Assembly: GCA_937862565.1 (NCBI GenBank)
Contig: CALMFT010000013.1
Location: 42,064-106,063, forward strand
DNA: 64,000 nt
Direction: 5' to 3'
Source: an uncultured bacterium
Lineage (GTDB): Bacteria > Patescibacteriota > Gracilibacteria > Absconditabacterales > Absconditicoccaceae
Position 1 is the stretch's first letter; every line of letters begins with the position of its first letter. Below are positions 41,526 to 53,739 of the stretch, piece after piece. Under the pieces are notes generated by a model. The model searched no databases, was not told where the DNA came from, and worked only from the letters and a program-made list of their open reading frames with translations. The translations under genes and the position numbers were made by a program.

Positions 41526-42257
41526 ATGGAACCAACATTTGAAAACACACAGAATTCTGAAAATATGAATAATAATTGCGCTCCCGTTCGTAAAACTTTT
41601 TGACAAAAATTGGGAGATGCAGTGCTTGGCTTTTTCGACTTAGCTTCGTTTTTCTTGTTGGCGCTTGGTATCGTATTATGTATTAGATTTTTTATCTTTT
41701 CACCATTTACGGTAGTAGGGCAAAGTATGGAACCTACTTTTCATGGAGATGATTTTATAATTATTGATAAGGTTTCTTCACAAAAACTAAAACTTCAAGA
41801 ATGGTATTCTCAATCTTGAGGGTCAGATACTTTGAAAAAAAGTGTTATCAATATTGCAGGTGGATTGCCTTCGCTGCATAGAGGTGACATTGTAGTATTT
41901 GTGCCACCAGGAAAGGATATCCATTTCATCAAAAGAGTAATTTGATTGCCAGGAGAAACTGTATCTATCATCAATAATACAGTAAATATTTGCAAAACAG
42001 GATCAGATGATTGTTTTGTGCTCGATGAATCAGCTTATTTAAAATCTGATATCAAAACGGTTGCTGCATGTGGTGTTTCCACTTTTGATGTGAAAGATGG
42101 ACTTTTTGTGATGGGAGATAATAGAGAACATAGTACAGATAGTAGATGTTGCTTTACGATAGGTTGTTTTGGAGATGTAAAGTGATATAATGTGCCATAT
42201 AATTATATAATCTGAAAAGTTCGAGCGAGAATTGTCCCAGATTTCACTAAATTTTAA
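41526..42257 (+). CDS. lepB: signal peptidase I
   Basis: LepB (243 aa) cuts signal peptides at the outer membrane face. The catalytic serine is in VVGQSMEPTF, the lysine in FIKRVIGLPGE and MGDNREHSTDSR is the family box. One membrane helix (FFLLALGIVLCIRFFIF) precedes the active site. Two Cys pairs occur in an insert (CKTGSDDC; CCFTIGC). Several UGA codons code Gly. Length fits the short CPR type. A terminator follows. Confidence 0.95.
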
Positions 42258-42283
42258 TTATCCTATTGAAACACAGGCTCACA

Positions 42284-42317
42284 AAGTAATAAGTTAAGTA
42301 ATTCTTATTACTTTTTT
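42284..42317 (+). terminator. terminator after lepB
   Basis: Arms AGTAATAAG and CTTATTACT are followed by a T-run. Confidence 0.85.
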
Positions 42318-42323
42318 ACTACC

Positions 42324-43430
42324 ATGAATTTGAATAATAAATATAAAATATTTTTTTCTGTGTTAATTTTGTGTTTTTTTACAGTTCAAAATTTAGCTTT
42401 AGCACAATTCTCATCTTATGTGCCATTTTTATTCAATACTCTTTGACGAAGTAGTGGAACTAATTCTATAAACATTAAAAGGATTCTTAGAGATAATTTT
42501 GTAAATGTTCCATCTCAAACATGGACAGACAAAGCCACTACAGCAGAAAAACATCAAGCTATCAGATTATCAATAATAAAGCAAATTTATAAAACAAATA
42601 CAGCAAAATTTTTGGATAGGCCTTATTCTCGAAATGCTAATTATTCAGTTACAGTAAAAGAGAATAATCTGTCAGTGAGCGATATACCAGAAAAGGATAG
42701 CTTAGATGAGCTTATTGATAAGACATATAAAAAGATGGGAACTTCGACTGGTTCCATGATTTTTGGTAGATCAACTATTGAGGAACTTTGACCAATATTT
42801 TTACGAAAGTCTACAGCCGATCTTGAAGCACTTGGCTATGAAGTAGTTTCATCAAGATATAGAGCGAACCGTGACGCTGCCTATCGCAGATACAATATTC
42901 TTACTGCTTTTGCTTTCTTGGGTCATACCAAAGTACTCAATCCTGGAGAGAGCATTCGTTATCTCAAAGATGTACAATTTGACGAAAGATCTAGAAAAAA
43001 TTATAAAAATGGACTAGCAATTGTATCTGATGATGAAATATCAGTCTATGGAGGAGGTTTATGTGGTGGAAGTACCGCTGCCTACCAATGATTTTTAACG
43101 AATACCGCACTAGATCTTGGGGCGACTAATCATAGTAAATGGTATTCCAATTTATACACCGCAATAATCAACGGAGATAAGATATCTACTCCAGGTCTAG
43201 ATGCTACTGTATATGCTTGGTCTCGTGAACTCGTAGTTACAAATACTTCAGATCATCCTGTGGTTTTAGTTATGAACTTCAATGGGCAAAATGGTGGAAT
43301 AGAGGAAATCCTGAGTTTAGGACTGGCTCAAGATAAAGGAAGTCTCGATTATGTTGGTAAAAAAGGAAATTGTTATACTCGAAAAATAAATGGTAAAAAT
43401 AAGACAAGTTGTTATAAAGAAGTGCATTAG
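42324..43430 (+). CDS. secreted VanW-family protein
   Basis: This 368-aa protein has a signal peptide (KIFFSVLILCFFTVQNLALAQ). The C-terminal half carries VanW features: TKVLNPGESIRYLKDV, VYGGGLCGGSTAAYQGF, NHSKWYSNLY, GLDATVYAWSRELVVTNTSDHP. VanW proteins are linked to cell-wall contexts but have no confirmed activity. Only four or five in-frame UGA occur. It sits between lepB and hrcA without overlap. Confidence 0.83.
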
Positions 43431-43469
43431 ATGATGCATAAAGTGTAGTATTATATTTTTTATAATCTG

Positions 43470-44153
43470 ATGGAACAAAGTAATAAACTTGTAAGATTAC
43501 TCAAAGTAGTGGTGGAAAGCTATATTTCTAAAGGTGAGCCAGTTGGTTCAAAGTTTTTGCATAGCTTGGATGATGTGACTTATGCACCAAGTACGCTCAG
43601 AAAACATCTCAATTTACTCGAAAGAGAAGGCCTCGTCTTCCAATCTTACAATAGTTCTGGAAGAATTCCTACTATCACTGGATTGAGTAAATACATCGAA
43701 GAACTGATTGAATCTGAAATTAGTAGCAATGAAGACTATAATCTAGAAATACAAGACTCAAGAATGTCATTAAAATATATGGTAGAGCAATTAGGGAGCA
43801 TTGTAGATGGTGTGACCGTTGGCTTTATCGAACACGATGAGTATTTCTATCTCGGGGTGAATAAACTCCTCAAAGAAGAAATTAGCAGTGACGAATATGC
43901 CATTACCAAAAAAATTATCAAAATTATTGAAGATAAACAAATAATCTGATTTCTCAGTAGCAAGATTCTCAAAAATAATCAGATCTATTATACCTTTATA
44001 GGTGAGGAACAACAGTTTATAAGTTGTCTATTCACGAGAATTACCATCAATGATTTTCCTGCAATTATATCTATTATCTGAGGAATCAGAGTGGATTATG
44101 AAAGAAATTGTAATATTCTAAAAACAGTACTCAGTAAATTAGGAAGCCAATAG
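43470..44153 (+). CDS. hrcA: HrcA-like heat-shock repressor, short form
   Basis: This 227-aa protein starts with the HrcA winged helix: LLKVVVESYISKGEPVGSKFL, APSTLRKHLNLLEREGLV and SSGRIPTITGLSKYIEEL. The C-terminal effector domain is much reduced compared with the usual about 340 residues. HrcA represses chaperone genes through CIRCE; no CIRCE inverted repeat was seen in this window. The -10-like TATAAT lies 12 bases before the ATG. Its stop overlaps the converging gene by 15 bases. Confidence 0.85.
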
Positions 44154-44741
44154 ATTTTGTGATATTAAGGTAACTTGAGGATTGAGCAAGGTATGCGTAT
44201 TTGTTCCATCAAATGTTTTTCCTTTTTGTTCAAGGTATTGGTAAGCGCCATACAAAAAATTTAGTCTTTCATCAAATTGAACTTCTTGTTGAAGATTGAT
44301 ATGAGTAAGTTTATTTGCTATATTTTCTAATGAAGTTTGAGAATTAATTTCATTGATTCCAATTTTTTCAATCATATGAGTTTCTCCAGTTTCTGGATAA
44401 GCTCCTTCGCCTATGAAATATTTACCATTTTTGTATTCTACATAAACTAAGCCTTTACTTGTTTCTAATTCAAGCGCAAAATGAACCGTTTTGGATTTTC
44501 CGTACCCTATTTTTTGAGGCTGATGGAGGTCGATTACAAAGTTTCATTTTAGGTCGTTTTTTACATAGTCAGCAAGTAGAATGCTACGATGAAAGCAACT
44601 ATTTAAAATAAAAAATCCATCTTTTTGGACAGATTCAAGATTGCGTAACAATATATCTTTGATTTCTTGAGAAGAATTAACTTGGGATATTATTTTTTGT
44701 TTATTCACATGCTCCAATCCTCAGTAGATAAGGTTGTCCAT
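44139..44741 (-). CDS. hypothetical protein downstream of map
   Basis: This 200-aa soluble protein contains FHRSILLADYVKNDL, FALELETSKGLVYVEYKNGKYFIGEGAYP and a helical C-terminus. UGA codes Gly at YGGLEHV and LKGNFV. No motif allows assignment. It follows map by 31 bases, so it is probably cotranscribed with it. Confidence 0.68.
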
Positions 44742-44772
44742 AATAAATAGTATATAACTAAATAACGATTAT

Positions 44773-45546
44773 TTATAGATTAGTAATTCCTGCAAGTATT
44801 TCGTAGCCTGTTTCTGTCACGAGAACTGTGTATTCCCACTGACATCCTAGATCACCGTGTGTAGTAATAAGATCTCGTTTGTTTTTATGAACAGTGTAAT
44901 CTTGTGATATTTCGGCTGTGATAGGCTCGAGAGCGATAACCATACCTGTTTTAAACTTGATACCTTTGAGTCTGGGGTCTGCATAGTTTGGAATTCGTGG
45001 ATCTTCATGCATTCCTTTCCCAACACCATGTCCTGTGAGAGACTTGATGATACTACAACCCTTTGATTCTACAAAGTTCCCCACTCGTCTTCCGTATTCC
45101 ATGAGTGATGATCAATTTTTAACTAATTCTAGACTTTTGTCAAGTGCTTCTTTTGTAGTTCGCATCAATTCGGCTCCCGCTTTGTTGTGTTGGTATCATC
45201 AGATTATTTTACATACAGCTGCATCCGTAATCATACCTTGATATTGGATTCCTATATCGATTTTGAGGAAGTCTCCATTTTTGAGAATTTTTGCGTCAGG
45301 TATCCCATGCACTATACAATCGTTTACAGAAAGACAGATGTTGGCAGGATAGTTGTGAAAACCTTTGAATGCACTTCTGAGTTTATGAGAAATAAGATAA
45401 TCTGAAGCAATTTTTTCTAGATCTAAAAGGCTCACTCCAGGTTTTGCGGCGTGATATACGAGTAAGAGGAGTTCATTGTGATACTTTCCTCCATCTCTTA
45501 GGCTTTGTATTTGTTGTGGGGTTTTGATGATGATTTTCATTGACAT
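44773..45546 (-). CDS. map: methionine aminopeptidase type I
   Basis: Map (257 aa) removes the initiator methionine. Metal and substrate ligands are visible: ICLSVNDCIVHGIPD, KIDIGIQYQGMITDAA, TGHGVGKGMHEDPRIP, VIALEPI and the C-terminal WEYTVLVTETGYEIL. Two Gly codons are UGA. The start could be the first or third codon Met. The AT-rich gap before it also feeds rpmE on the other strand. Confidence 0.94.
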
Positions 45547-45608
45547 TGTTTATAATTTTTTTATAATGAAATGCTATAATATTTTGTTTACTTAAATCAC
45601 TTACGATT

Positions 45609-45833
45609 ATGAAAAAAGAAATTCATCCAAAGTACAATCATGAAGTAAAGGTAAAATGTATGTGCGGAAAAGAATACGCAATAAATAGTACAGCTGCTAG
45701 CTGGCCAACCCTAGAAATGTGTTCAAACTGTCATCCTGTGTACAATTCAGGAGCTAAGATTGAAAAAGCAGCTAGAGGTAGATTACAAGCTTATCAAGAG
45801 AAGATGGCTAAAATCGCTGCATCTCAAAAATAG
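45609..45833 (+). CDS. rpmE: ribosomal protein bL31
   Basis: This 74-aa protein has MKKEIHPKYNHEV and a zinc-type CMCG...CSNCHP ribbon. The terminal basic segment continues with KAARGRLQAYQEK. A TATAAT box is present at 45575-45580. The terminator at 45853 follows directly. Confidence 0.93.
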   Translation: MKKEIHPKYNHEVKVKCMCGKEYAINSTAASWPTLEMCSNCHPVYNSGAKIEKAARGRLQAYQEKMAKIAASQK

Positions 45834-45852
45834 TATTTTTTTGCAATCATAG

Positions 45853-45881
45853 AAAAATCCAACATTGATGTTGGATTTTTT
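45853..45881 (+). terminator. terminator after rpmE
   Basis: Arms AATCCAACAT and ATGTTGGATT are followed by a T-run. Confidence 0.92.
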
Positions 45882-45983
45882 GTATCATTATTTTGTATGC
45901 GCTTTTATATTTTTCCACACTTTATCAATCAGATTATTTTCTTCCTGTTGTAAATTATTGTGAAATTGATATCATTTCTAGTA

Positions 45984-46592
45984 ATGGAACAATCGCTAAA
46001 ACTAGGTCTTGTAGAACAATATGTAGAGCATCAAGAGATCCTGCACATTCTTCCTCATGCTCGATTTTCTTACCTTGTGTTGACTCTCAAATATGGAGCA
46101 GTAATGATCATTTTATGATTGTTGCGACCAGCATTGGGTCAAATAGGTGAGTCTTTACAAATGGTGATTGGAGTAGTCGGAATTGCCTTGTTCGCAAAGT
46201 ATGTTTATGATTTCTTGGATAAATATATGGATACGGTGATCTTGACCAACAAAGGAATTACAATTGTCAGAATAGATAGTCGGCTCAAATATAAGGTAGA
46301 TTCTTTTGATTGGGGAAGTATTATTGCTACGAGTCATTCCCAAGGAGGGATTATGGACAAACTCTTCAATGAAGGTAATATCCAAATTTCACTCGACCAA
46401 GATAATGAATACAGTATTGAATGAGTTGCCTCACCATGAAAGCAATCCAGTATCATCAACAAGCTCAGATTTGATATGATGGCACAGGCAAGAGATATGG
46501 AACTTCAAAATACTGAACCTGATAAATTTGATATTCTTGTAGATACTCTGAGTGAAGTAATCTGAACGTATATGAAGACGCATCCAAGGTAA
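45984..46592 (+). CDS. membrane protein with bacterial PH-like domain
   Basis: This 202-aa protein has two membrane helices (YLVLTLKYGAVMIILGLLWP; MVIGVVGIALFAKYVYDF) followed by the beta-rich DTVILTNKGITIVRID and VDSFDWGSIIATSHSQ, typical of YdbT/bPH2 domains, then a helical tail. An in-frame TAA upstream limits the N-terminus; GTG at 45960 is an alternative. Gly codons by UGA occur in ILGLL and SIEGVAS. Confidence 0.7.
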
Positions 46593-46632
46593 TCTCATAT
46601 TCAGATTATTTTAAATCTTAAAACACTCACAC

Positions 46633-46854
46633 ATGGCAAGAAAATCTATAAATAAACGAATAATAGGATTAGTAATCGGTACTACTGTAGCGGGAATGGC
46701 TAAAATGGCATCGTCTGACCAAGGGAAAAAGAAAATCAAAACTTGGAAGGAAAAATTACTCGGAATGACAGGGGGAGCTTTGGATTTCATGCAAAGTGGT
46801 GTACAAGAAATGAAAAAACTCAGCGATAAAAAAGATCCAAAAGCTAAAAAATAA
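46633..46854 (+). CDS. small basic hypothetical protein, 73 aa
   Basis: It begins MARKSINKRIIGLVIGTTVAGM, a short hydrophobic segment, and ends with a Lys-rich helix. It resembles YtxH-type proteins in size and composition only. It lies between the PH-like gene and truB on the same strand. Confidence 0.6.
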   Translation: MARKSINKRIIGLVIGTTVAGMAKMASSDQGKKKIKTWKEKLLGMTGGALDFMQSGVQEMKKLSDKKDPKAKK

Positions 46855-46874
46855 TTTACCATTAGGAAATTTCT

Positions 46875-47579
46875 GTGTTACTTCTCGCCAATAAAGCTTC
46901 CGAACGAACAAGTAATGATGTCGTACAATACATCAAGTATTTCACCAAAAGTAAAAAATGCGGACATGCTGGTACACTCGATCCGATGGCTACTGGATTG
47001 ATGATTTTGGCTACCGATGATGACACCAAAAAATTGCATGATCTTACAGGTAAAGATAAAAAATATACGGCGACCATAGATCTGGGTAAAATTTCAGACA
47101 CACGAGATCTAGAGTATCGAGAACAGTTTACTCAATACGAATTTGATGATTCCCAAATAGAAATAGACTGAAAAAAATTGGCTCGACCGACCATGGAAGA
47201 AATCAAAACAAAGTTGGACAGCTTGACTTTCAGTGAATGAAATCCCCTTCCTCAATTACCACTTCCTCCTTTCTCAGCCAAAAAAATCTGATGAAAAAAA
47301 CGCTATGATTTAGCGAGAGAGGGAAGTCAAGAAATTGTATTTCAAGAAATGAAAATATTTGATATTCAGATTGTTTCGTATGCTGCACCATTGGTACAGA
47401 TCGAATGTCATGTTGCTTCTGGAACCTATATCAGATCTATCGCCTACCGATTGGGGAAAGAACTCGGAACAGGGGGAATTCTCACACAATTGGAGAGAAC
47501 TCAGATAGGGGAATATAGTTTGGATGATATCTGAAGCTATGACCCAGCGAGTAAGATTCCTTTTTCTGAAGTAGTATAA
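46875..47579 (+). CDS. truB: tRNA pseudouridine synthase TruB
   Basis: TruB (234 aa) forms pseudouridine 55. The catalytic Asp lies in CGHAGTLDPMATGLM, and KKYTATIDLG, LPPFSAKKI and ASGTYIRSIAYRLG follow as in the family. The protein lacks the C-terminal PUA-like extension. An in-frame TAG lies four codons upstream, and GTG at 46875 is the likely start. Several UGA-coded Gly occur. Confidence 0.93.
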
Positions 47580-47581
47580 AA

Positions 47582-48373
47582 TTATGGTAAGACAAAATTA
47601 ACTGCGGATGAAATTCGTTGATTTACGATTTCTGGTTTTTCAAGATCGTGATCTCCGCCAGCTAATGTAATGGTATTTGTGAAAGTATGATTATTTGATG
47701 TAAGAGGAACAGTAGAATCTTTGTCTCATTGGATTACTAACATATCTGTATCATCTTCTATCAGATCGTTAAAATCTTTTTTACTCATTTGAATTCCATA
47801 ATCGGGATGGATGATATTAGCTTTTTTAGTTTGATGAAGTTGTAGAGATTCTTGATATTTTTCTTCATCAAAATATTCTTTATAATTGTCATAGTTTATT
47901 TTAATATCCTTGTTAGTACTGAGTGTAAACCAATAACGATTGAGATCTTTTTGATTGAGTGCAGGAGAAATAAGTACTACTTTATCTATGCTAAGTGCTT
48001 CGACATTTTTTGCTACGACAGCGATACAAGACCCCAAGCTGTGTCCTGCCAATGAGATCTGTGATATTCCGGTTTGCGCACTAAATTTCTTTATTATACT
48101 TTCTAGATCAGACATACAGTTTTCCAATGTAGGTTGGTTGTATATTCATTCTGATATTCCTAATCCTGTAAAATCAAACTGTAAGGTAGTAACTCCATTT
48201 TTTATAAGTTCTTCATTCAATAATCTCCATTTTTGTTCATATCAAAATCTTTCAAATCATGCAATAAAAATTACCGCAATATCTTTAGCATACTCAGGAC
48301 GACTGATAATTCCATATACGTTTTTTCCTTCTTGATAACTTGGGGCAGAGATAAGTTCTTTTGGGTTTTGCAT
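47582..48373 (-). CDS. alpha/beta hydrolase
   Basis: This 263-aa protein has the nucleophile elbow AGHSLGSC, an oxyanion region VIFIAGFERFG (two UGA Gly), DFTGLGISEG and a closing AGGDHDLEKP with the catalytic His. Asp is probably in VIQGDKDSTVPL. Carboxylesterase or lipase-like activity is likely; the substrate is unknown. It converges on truB with two bases between stops and follows corA by 35 bases. Confidence 0.87.
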
Positions 48374-48408
48374 TATGAAGTGGGTTATTTGTCTAAAACA
48401 TTTTCAGA

Positions 48409-49350
48409 TTATTTAGCTCTCCTTCTACCATTGATCATTCTGTTCAAGAAGAAGTATTGTACGCAAGCGAATACCACGAGGAAAATGAGAATTCCTGTGA
48501 AAGCATAAGGATGGTTGTCATAAGGAAGAGCAACATTCATACCATAGAGACCGGCAACTAAGGTCATAGTTCCTAGAATAATCGTTACTACCGTGAGTAA
48601 CAAGATGGTATCATTCATACGGATACTCATTAAACTATTGTAGGTGTCTGCCAAACTATTGATGTTGTCGGTTTGATCATCGATGGTGTGTACAATCTTT
48701 CCTTGTTTAGAAATAAGATCATCAAAATATACTTCGAGTTCTTCTTCGAAAAATGCTGGTAGAGTATCTGCTAATTCTTCGAGTACTCATTTTTGTGATA
48801 CGAAATTATGTTTGATGAAACTGAGATTTCTTCTTTTGATCAAAAGATCTGAAATTACTTGTGAAGTATATCTATGTTGGAAGATGTCTTCCTCGATTTG
48901 TATGCTTTCTTTGGTGATTTTACTCAACATACGATTGAGTTTATCATACATGGTGTTGATGATCTCATACAGCATGAAGTAAGGCGTGATTTTGTAGTGC
49001 TCATCATCTTTTTGATACTGATGAAGTTCATCCACAAACTCTTTTCTCAAGGTATTGATATGATTGGTGTGAAATCTTGTTACCGAGATGATATAGTCTT
49101 TCCCGAGGATAATATTGAACTCATTGAGTTGGTAGCTATTTGAACCGAGGTTCATCTTTGGAAAGTGTAAAACTACTGCAATATGATCGTCATAAATATC
49201 GATTTTATCCTGAGTATTGAGCTCCATCAAATCCTCCTCTACCAATTCGTGAAGATCGTATTGTTTCGCCAAATCACTAATTTCTTTGATGGTTGGATTT
49301 GTGAGGTGAGTCCAAGTAACCGTTCCTATTTTTATTGCTGTTTTATCCAT
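48409..49350 (-). CDS. corA: CorA-type magnesium/cobalt transporter
   Basis: CorA (313 aa) forms a pentameric divalent cation channel. The cytoplasmic domain runs to about residue 245, with the long helix ISDLLIKRRNLSFIKHN; then two membrane helices flank the GMN motif (LYGMNVALPYDNHP). The C-terminus is Arg/Lys rich (INGRRRAK). Only one UGA is needed, in SQK-G-VLEELAD. Length is normal. Confidence 0.94.
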
Positions 49351-49508
49351 AGGAGTTTTTTAGATTGTAAATTGAAAAAAATCTGCTTATATTTTATGAG
49401 TTGCAAGTATTTTAGAGTATTTTAAGAATATAATCTGAGGCAAATCGTGTGAATTATGTTGGAGTATACAAATCGTTCTGCAAAATACTAGTTTTTATTG
49501 CTCTTTTT

Positions 49509-49537
49509 TTGACAAATGAAAGCAATCTGATTATAAT
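49509..49537 (+). promoter_or_regulatory. consensus promoter of the giant-protein array
   Basis: TTGACA and TATAAT are separated by exactly 17 bases, with AGCAATCTGAT before the -10 as at 38619-38647. The ATG of the 968-aa gene lies 36 bases downstream. Confidence 0.8.
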
Positions 49538-49573
49538 GAGTCTATATTCTGATTTTAGCATCTAAAATTACAA

Positions 49574-52480
49574 ATGGCTAGAAGACCCTATTTTCATTGA
49601 CTCGAGGTATTGGAACAAGACTCAGGCTTAGATACGCCGATTTTTGACAAACAAAGAGACCTAAAGATTACCTCAGAGCAACTCAAAAAAGATCTCGACG
49701 CTCTTGAGTCAAGAATTCCTGGAGCAAAAAAAGTTATTTATGACACACAAATTCTTTCATTGAGAAATGACTTGGATCATTTAATGAACAAAACGAAGGG
49801 AATTGAGAAAACTCATGAAAAAACTGCAGATGGTGGAAGAGGTCTTGGTCGTAGACAAGACAGAATGAAGTTGCGTACAGCAAAAAATGAAGTAAGTCTT
49901 GCTGCTATTGATGCTAAAGTTGATGCCTTAGATGAAAAAATATTGAGAGATACTGGAATTGAATCAGAAAGACAAATGAGTAAGCATCTAGGAAAAACTT
50001 TGGATAATACAACAAATACTATTATAAAATCAGGAGTATTGAAAGTAGATTCTCAAGGGAAGGTAATTGGTTATGATCAAGCTGTGCTTTCTAAAATGGA
50101 TCCTGTTCTCCAAAAAAATATTGAATCTGGAAGAGCATTGTGGGAAGGTAAAGTAGATACTAACACAGTGGTAAATTCTGGAGCCCAAGGAATAATCGGA
50201 GGAGGAATGGATAAATTATGATACAGCGATAAAAATATTAAAAATGTAGTAAATATAGCCAAAATCTTGGCAGGTTTGATGATTATCAAAACTTATTGGG
50301 AGAAAGCTGATACTTGGGGTAAAAAAATAGGATATGGTATCGGTCTTTATGCCTTACTTTCTAATGACGCACTCGGAGGATGGGATATGTTTTGGGAAGG
50401 AGGTAAAAATGGAGTATTGGACATAAATGGAATTATTAATAAAGCAAAAGGTCAACCTGGAGTTAATCCTGAAGTAATCCAAAACAAAGAAATGATTCTT
50501 AAAGGAAAAGATAAAGTTGCAGGTCTTAAAATATTATTTGATGATCCACAAAAACTCAAAAAATATCTCAATAACGATCAAGGAAAATGGACTTTTGATA
50601 ATAAGAAATTTTTAAATAACTATGGACTTGATACTTTCCAACCAGGAAGTGGAAGAGAACCAATACCAAAAGAAGATTACAGTAGTGGAGATATCAATGA
50701 TCCTGCTGCAGCTTGTGTACTTAGTGGGCTTATAGGAGCTAATAAATATGGACAAAATGCTCAACTCAATGATGTAATCGATACCTATCTTCAAGCTACA
50801 GATCTTAAAACTCCAGATGAAGTAATCAATGCTAGTCCAAACGATCTCAATACTAAAGCTAATGATGCTTTGGCTAAGATTGATACAGAACAAGCAGCTT
50901 TAATTGCAAAAAAACAAGCTGAAGAAATTAAAGAAAAATCAGAACTCAATGTCTGGGTACTAAAAGTAGCTGGACCTGGATTTGTTGTTGTAGAAGGACA
51001 AGAAGATGCAGCGAGAGCTATTAAAGATCTGGATTTGAAAGATTTCGAAAAGAAGGCCCTTCTGGATAAACAAGGAATTATTAGAAAAACTAACAAACAA
51101 GATATTGCAGAAGTGACTTCGGAAGATAGAGAAATATTCGAAGGATTAACTAATATAGGATATACAGAACAAAACGCAAATGCTTTGGTGTCAGCATTGG
51201 TAGATGTAAGAACAGCTTTAATGGGTTCTCCAGCACAATATCCAAAATTGGTATTTGAAGAAAAATCAGTATTTTATCAAAACCATGGTAAGAAAATAGA
51301 AATTAAATCTAAATCGCCAGATGAAACTATGAAGTTCGATCTTTCGTCTCTTGGATTAACTGAGAATTTAGCTCAAGGAACTGCTGGATTTACTGCTGGG
51401 TTACTTTTAGCAGACGCTTTCTGTAATATTTTCGGATATATTGGCACTATGGACCAAAGTAAAATTGTGGATAAAAATAAAGCTGTGGATCCAAATAATC
51501 CAACTGAAAGATCTAGTAATGAATATCCATTTAGATGGGATGAGCTTACAAATTCTGTAAAAATGTACAGTCAATCAGACCTTACTTCATTTGCGAATGC
51601 TAATACTCAAATTAATACTGTATTGAGAAAGGCATTTGAAATAGGGAATGGATGAGTATGGAATGGTCAGAAAGATCATACTAAAATACAAAACTTACTT
51701 ACTAATCTTAATGGAGCGAAAGTTAAAGATGAAAATGGAATACAGCATAACGCATGGATTGAAGGACAAGGATTTACAATTCCATCTGTTCTCAATGCAC
51801 AAGGAGCTAGTATTGAACAAAAATCTGATCTCAATGTAGCTAAAGAGAATATTCAGACTATGGGAGATCTTGTGATGTATGTACATGATAAAACTAAAGA
51901 AGGAGTGAAGATATTATGGTCAGACGTAGTTGATGTATTAGAAAGAGTATGAGGAGATACTGCTGATATGATTAAAAAAGCAATTCCTGAACTTTCAGAA
52001 ATATCAGGTCTTATTTATGATGAAGTTACAAAAGGAATTAAGGTAGTATATGTCGATGTCAAGGGAGCTGTTAATACTCTTTATGCAGATGGTAAAAAAG
52101 CATTAAAATTAATATATGAAGATGGAAAATCCTTTACTGTGGAATCATTATGACCTGATTTAGTGAGTCTCGGAAAATGGACTATTGATACTGCTGGAAC
52201 ATGGACTCAAGCTACAATAGAAGAAATGTATCAAACTATAGATGTATTAATGGATCCTAAAAATATTGAAAAAATTAAGAAATATATTTGAGGCCTAGAG
52301 ACGCTTGTAGGTACAACTCTAGAAGCAGCAGGTAATATACTTAAAAATGCTATCAAATGAACGATGGGCGGAGCAGCAGATCTTATACTTAGCAAGGAAA
52401 CTCTCAAACTGCTCGCAATATATTGAGGTTATCTATGATTAAGATTTGCAGGTGGTGTAGTTAGTTGACTTGTGAGTTAA
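49574..52480 (+). CDS. large protein of unknown function, 968 aa
   Basis: The start MARRPYFHGLEVLEQDSGLD parallels the opening of the two giant proteins further on (YFLHYEVLEQSTD), suggesting a shared N-terminal family. No signal peptide is seen. Residues about 15-120 are coiled-coil-like; later parts have hydrophobic segments (IAKILAGLMIIKTYW; GTAGFTAGLLLADAFCNIFGYIG) and a C-terminus that ends LLAIYGGYLGLRFAGGVVSGLVS. Many Gly codons are UGA. Function unknown; it heads the array. Confidence 0.75.
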
Positions 52481-52522
52481 TAAAATCATAATATAAAAAA
52501 ATTTATCTTTATTTTAGATTAA

Positions 52523-53713
52523 ATGGTGAATTGGAATAAAATTTGGGACTGATTAAATAACTTAGATAATGTTTTTGACACTATAAATAATGTTAAAAAA
52601 TTAACTGGAAATTTAACAGAAAAAAATGCAGAAGAAGTCTGATTAGTTTTGAAAGGATCAGGTGATCCTGTAATTGATAATCGACTTCAACAAATTGCAG
52701 TTCTTAAAGCCGACAGAAAAGAAATTATCAATAAGTTGAATGGAAGTGGCGGGAAAGGAGCAAAAGGACTTGGACAAAAAGTTTGAGCTTCTATAGCAAG
52801 AAGACTCGATTTTTCTAATAAAACTGCTCATCAAGATAATCTACAAGATATTGATATTAATATAGCAAGACTTGAAAATTTGATTCAGAGAAGAGAACAT
52901 TTGGTTCATGATAATATGGAAGATGATCGCGCTAGAAAGAATGATTCACATATTTCTGAAATGAAGGATAAAAAATTGACTCGTAAAAAGTGAAATCAAG
53001 AAGCAACAAGAGCTCAAGAAACACATCAAGAGGAAATTAAAAAACAAAAAGAGATAAATAGAAAACAAGAAATTATAAACGCACAGGAGGAAGCGCTCAA
53101 AGATCTGGAGCATCAATATAAATTATCTAAATTCAGAAATAATTATGCAGACCCAGATTATAAATCCCTAGAAGATCTTAAGGAAGAAGTAGATATAGCA
53201 AAACTAAAACTGGAACTTCAACAAGAAAAAAATAACCTTGATGGGCTTACTAATGCTGCTACCAATCCAGTCAAAATATTAGAGAAACAAGCCGCAGAGG
53301 CTTCAGCGAAAGCAGTATTAATAGAATCTGAAATTAGACTTAAAGAAGCTGAATACAAAAGAGACACTGCGCCAACAGTAAGACCAAATCCAAATCAAGA
53401 CCTCATTGATAAGATTGCAAGAAGTGATTTAGAGGTGAAATATGCTAGTCTAAAGGCACAAAAAAATAATGCAAAACTTTTAGCAGATCAAGCAGCAAAA
53501 CCTGAAAAATCTCAAGCAGAAATAGCGCTAATTCAAAAAAAATATGCTTCATTAAATGCTTATGTAGATGTCTTGATGGAGGAAAGAAAACAAATTACAA
53601 AAAATTCGAAATACACCGGCCAAAAACAAACTGCTGATAGAGTATTAGCAATTGATGCTTTTATAAAGGAAAAATATGAGGAGCTTGATGCATTAATTTT
53701 AAAAATATCTTAA
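52523..53713 (+). CDS. coiled-coil protein, 396 aa
   Basis: This is almost wholly helical and charged: KKGNQEATRAQETHQEEIKK, EEALKDLEHQYKLSK and long Ala/Lys/Glu/Gln runs indicate an extended coiled coil, with no membrane segment. It begins MVNWNKIWDGLNNLDN with UGA as Gly. It follows the 968-aa gene by 42 bases on the same strand and may be structural. Confidence 0.75.
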
Positions 53714-53739
53714 AAAAATTTAGTTTACAATAAACTCAC

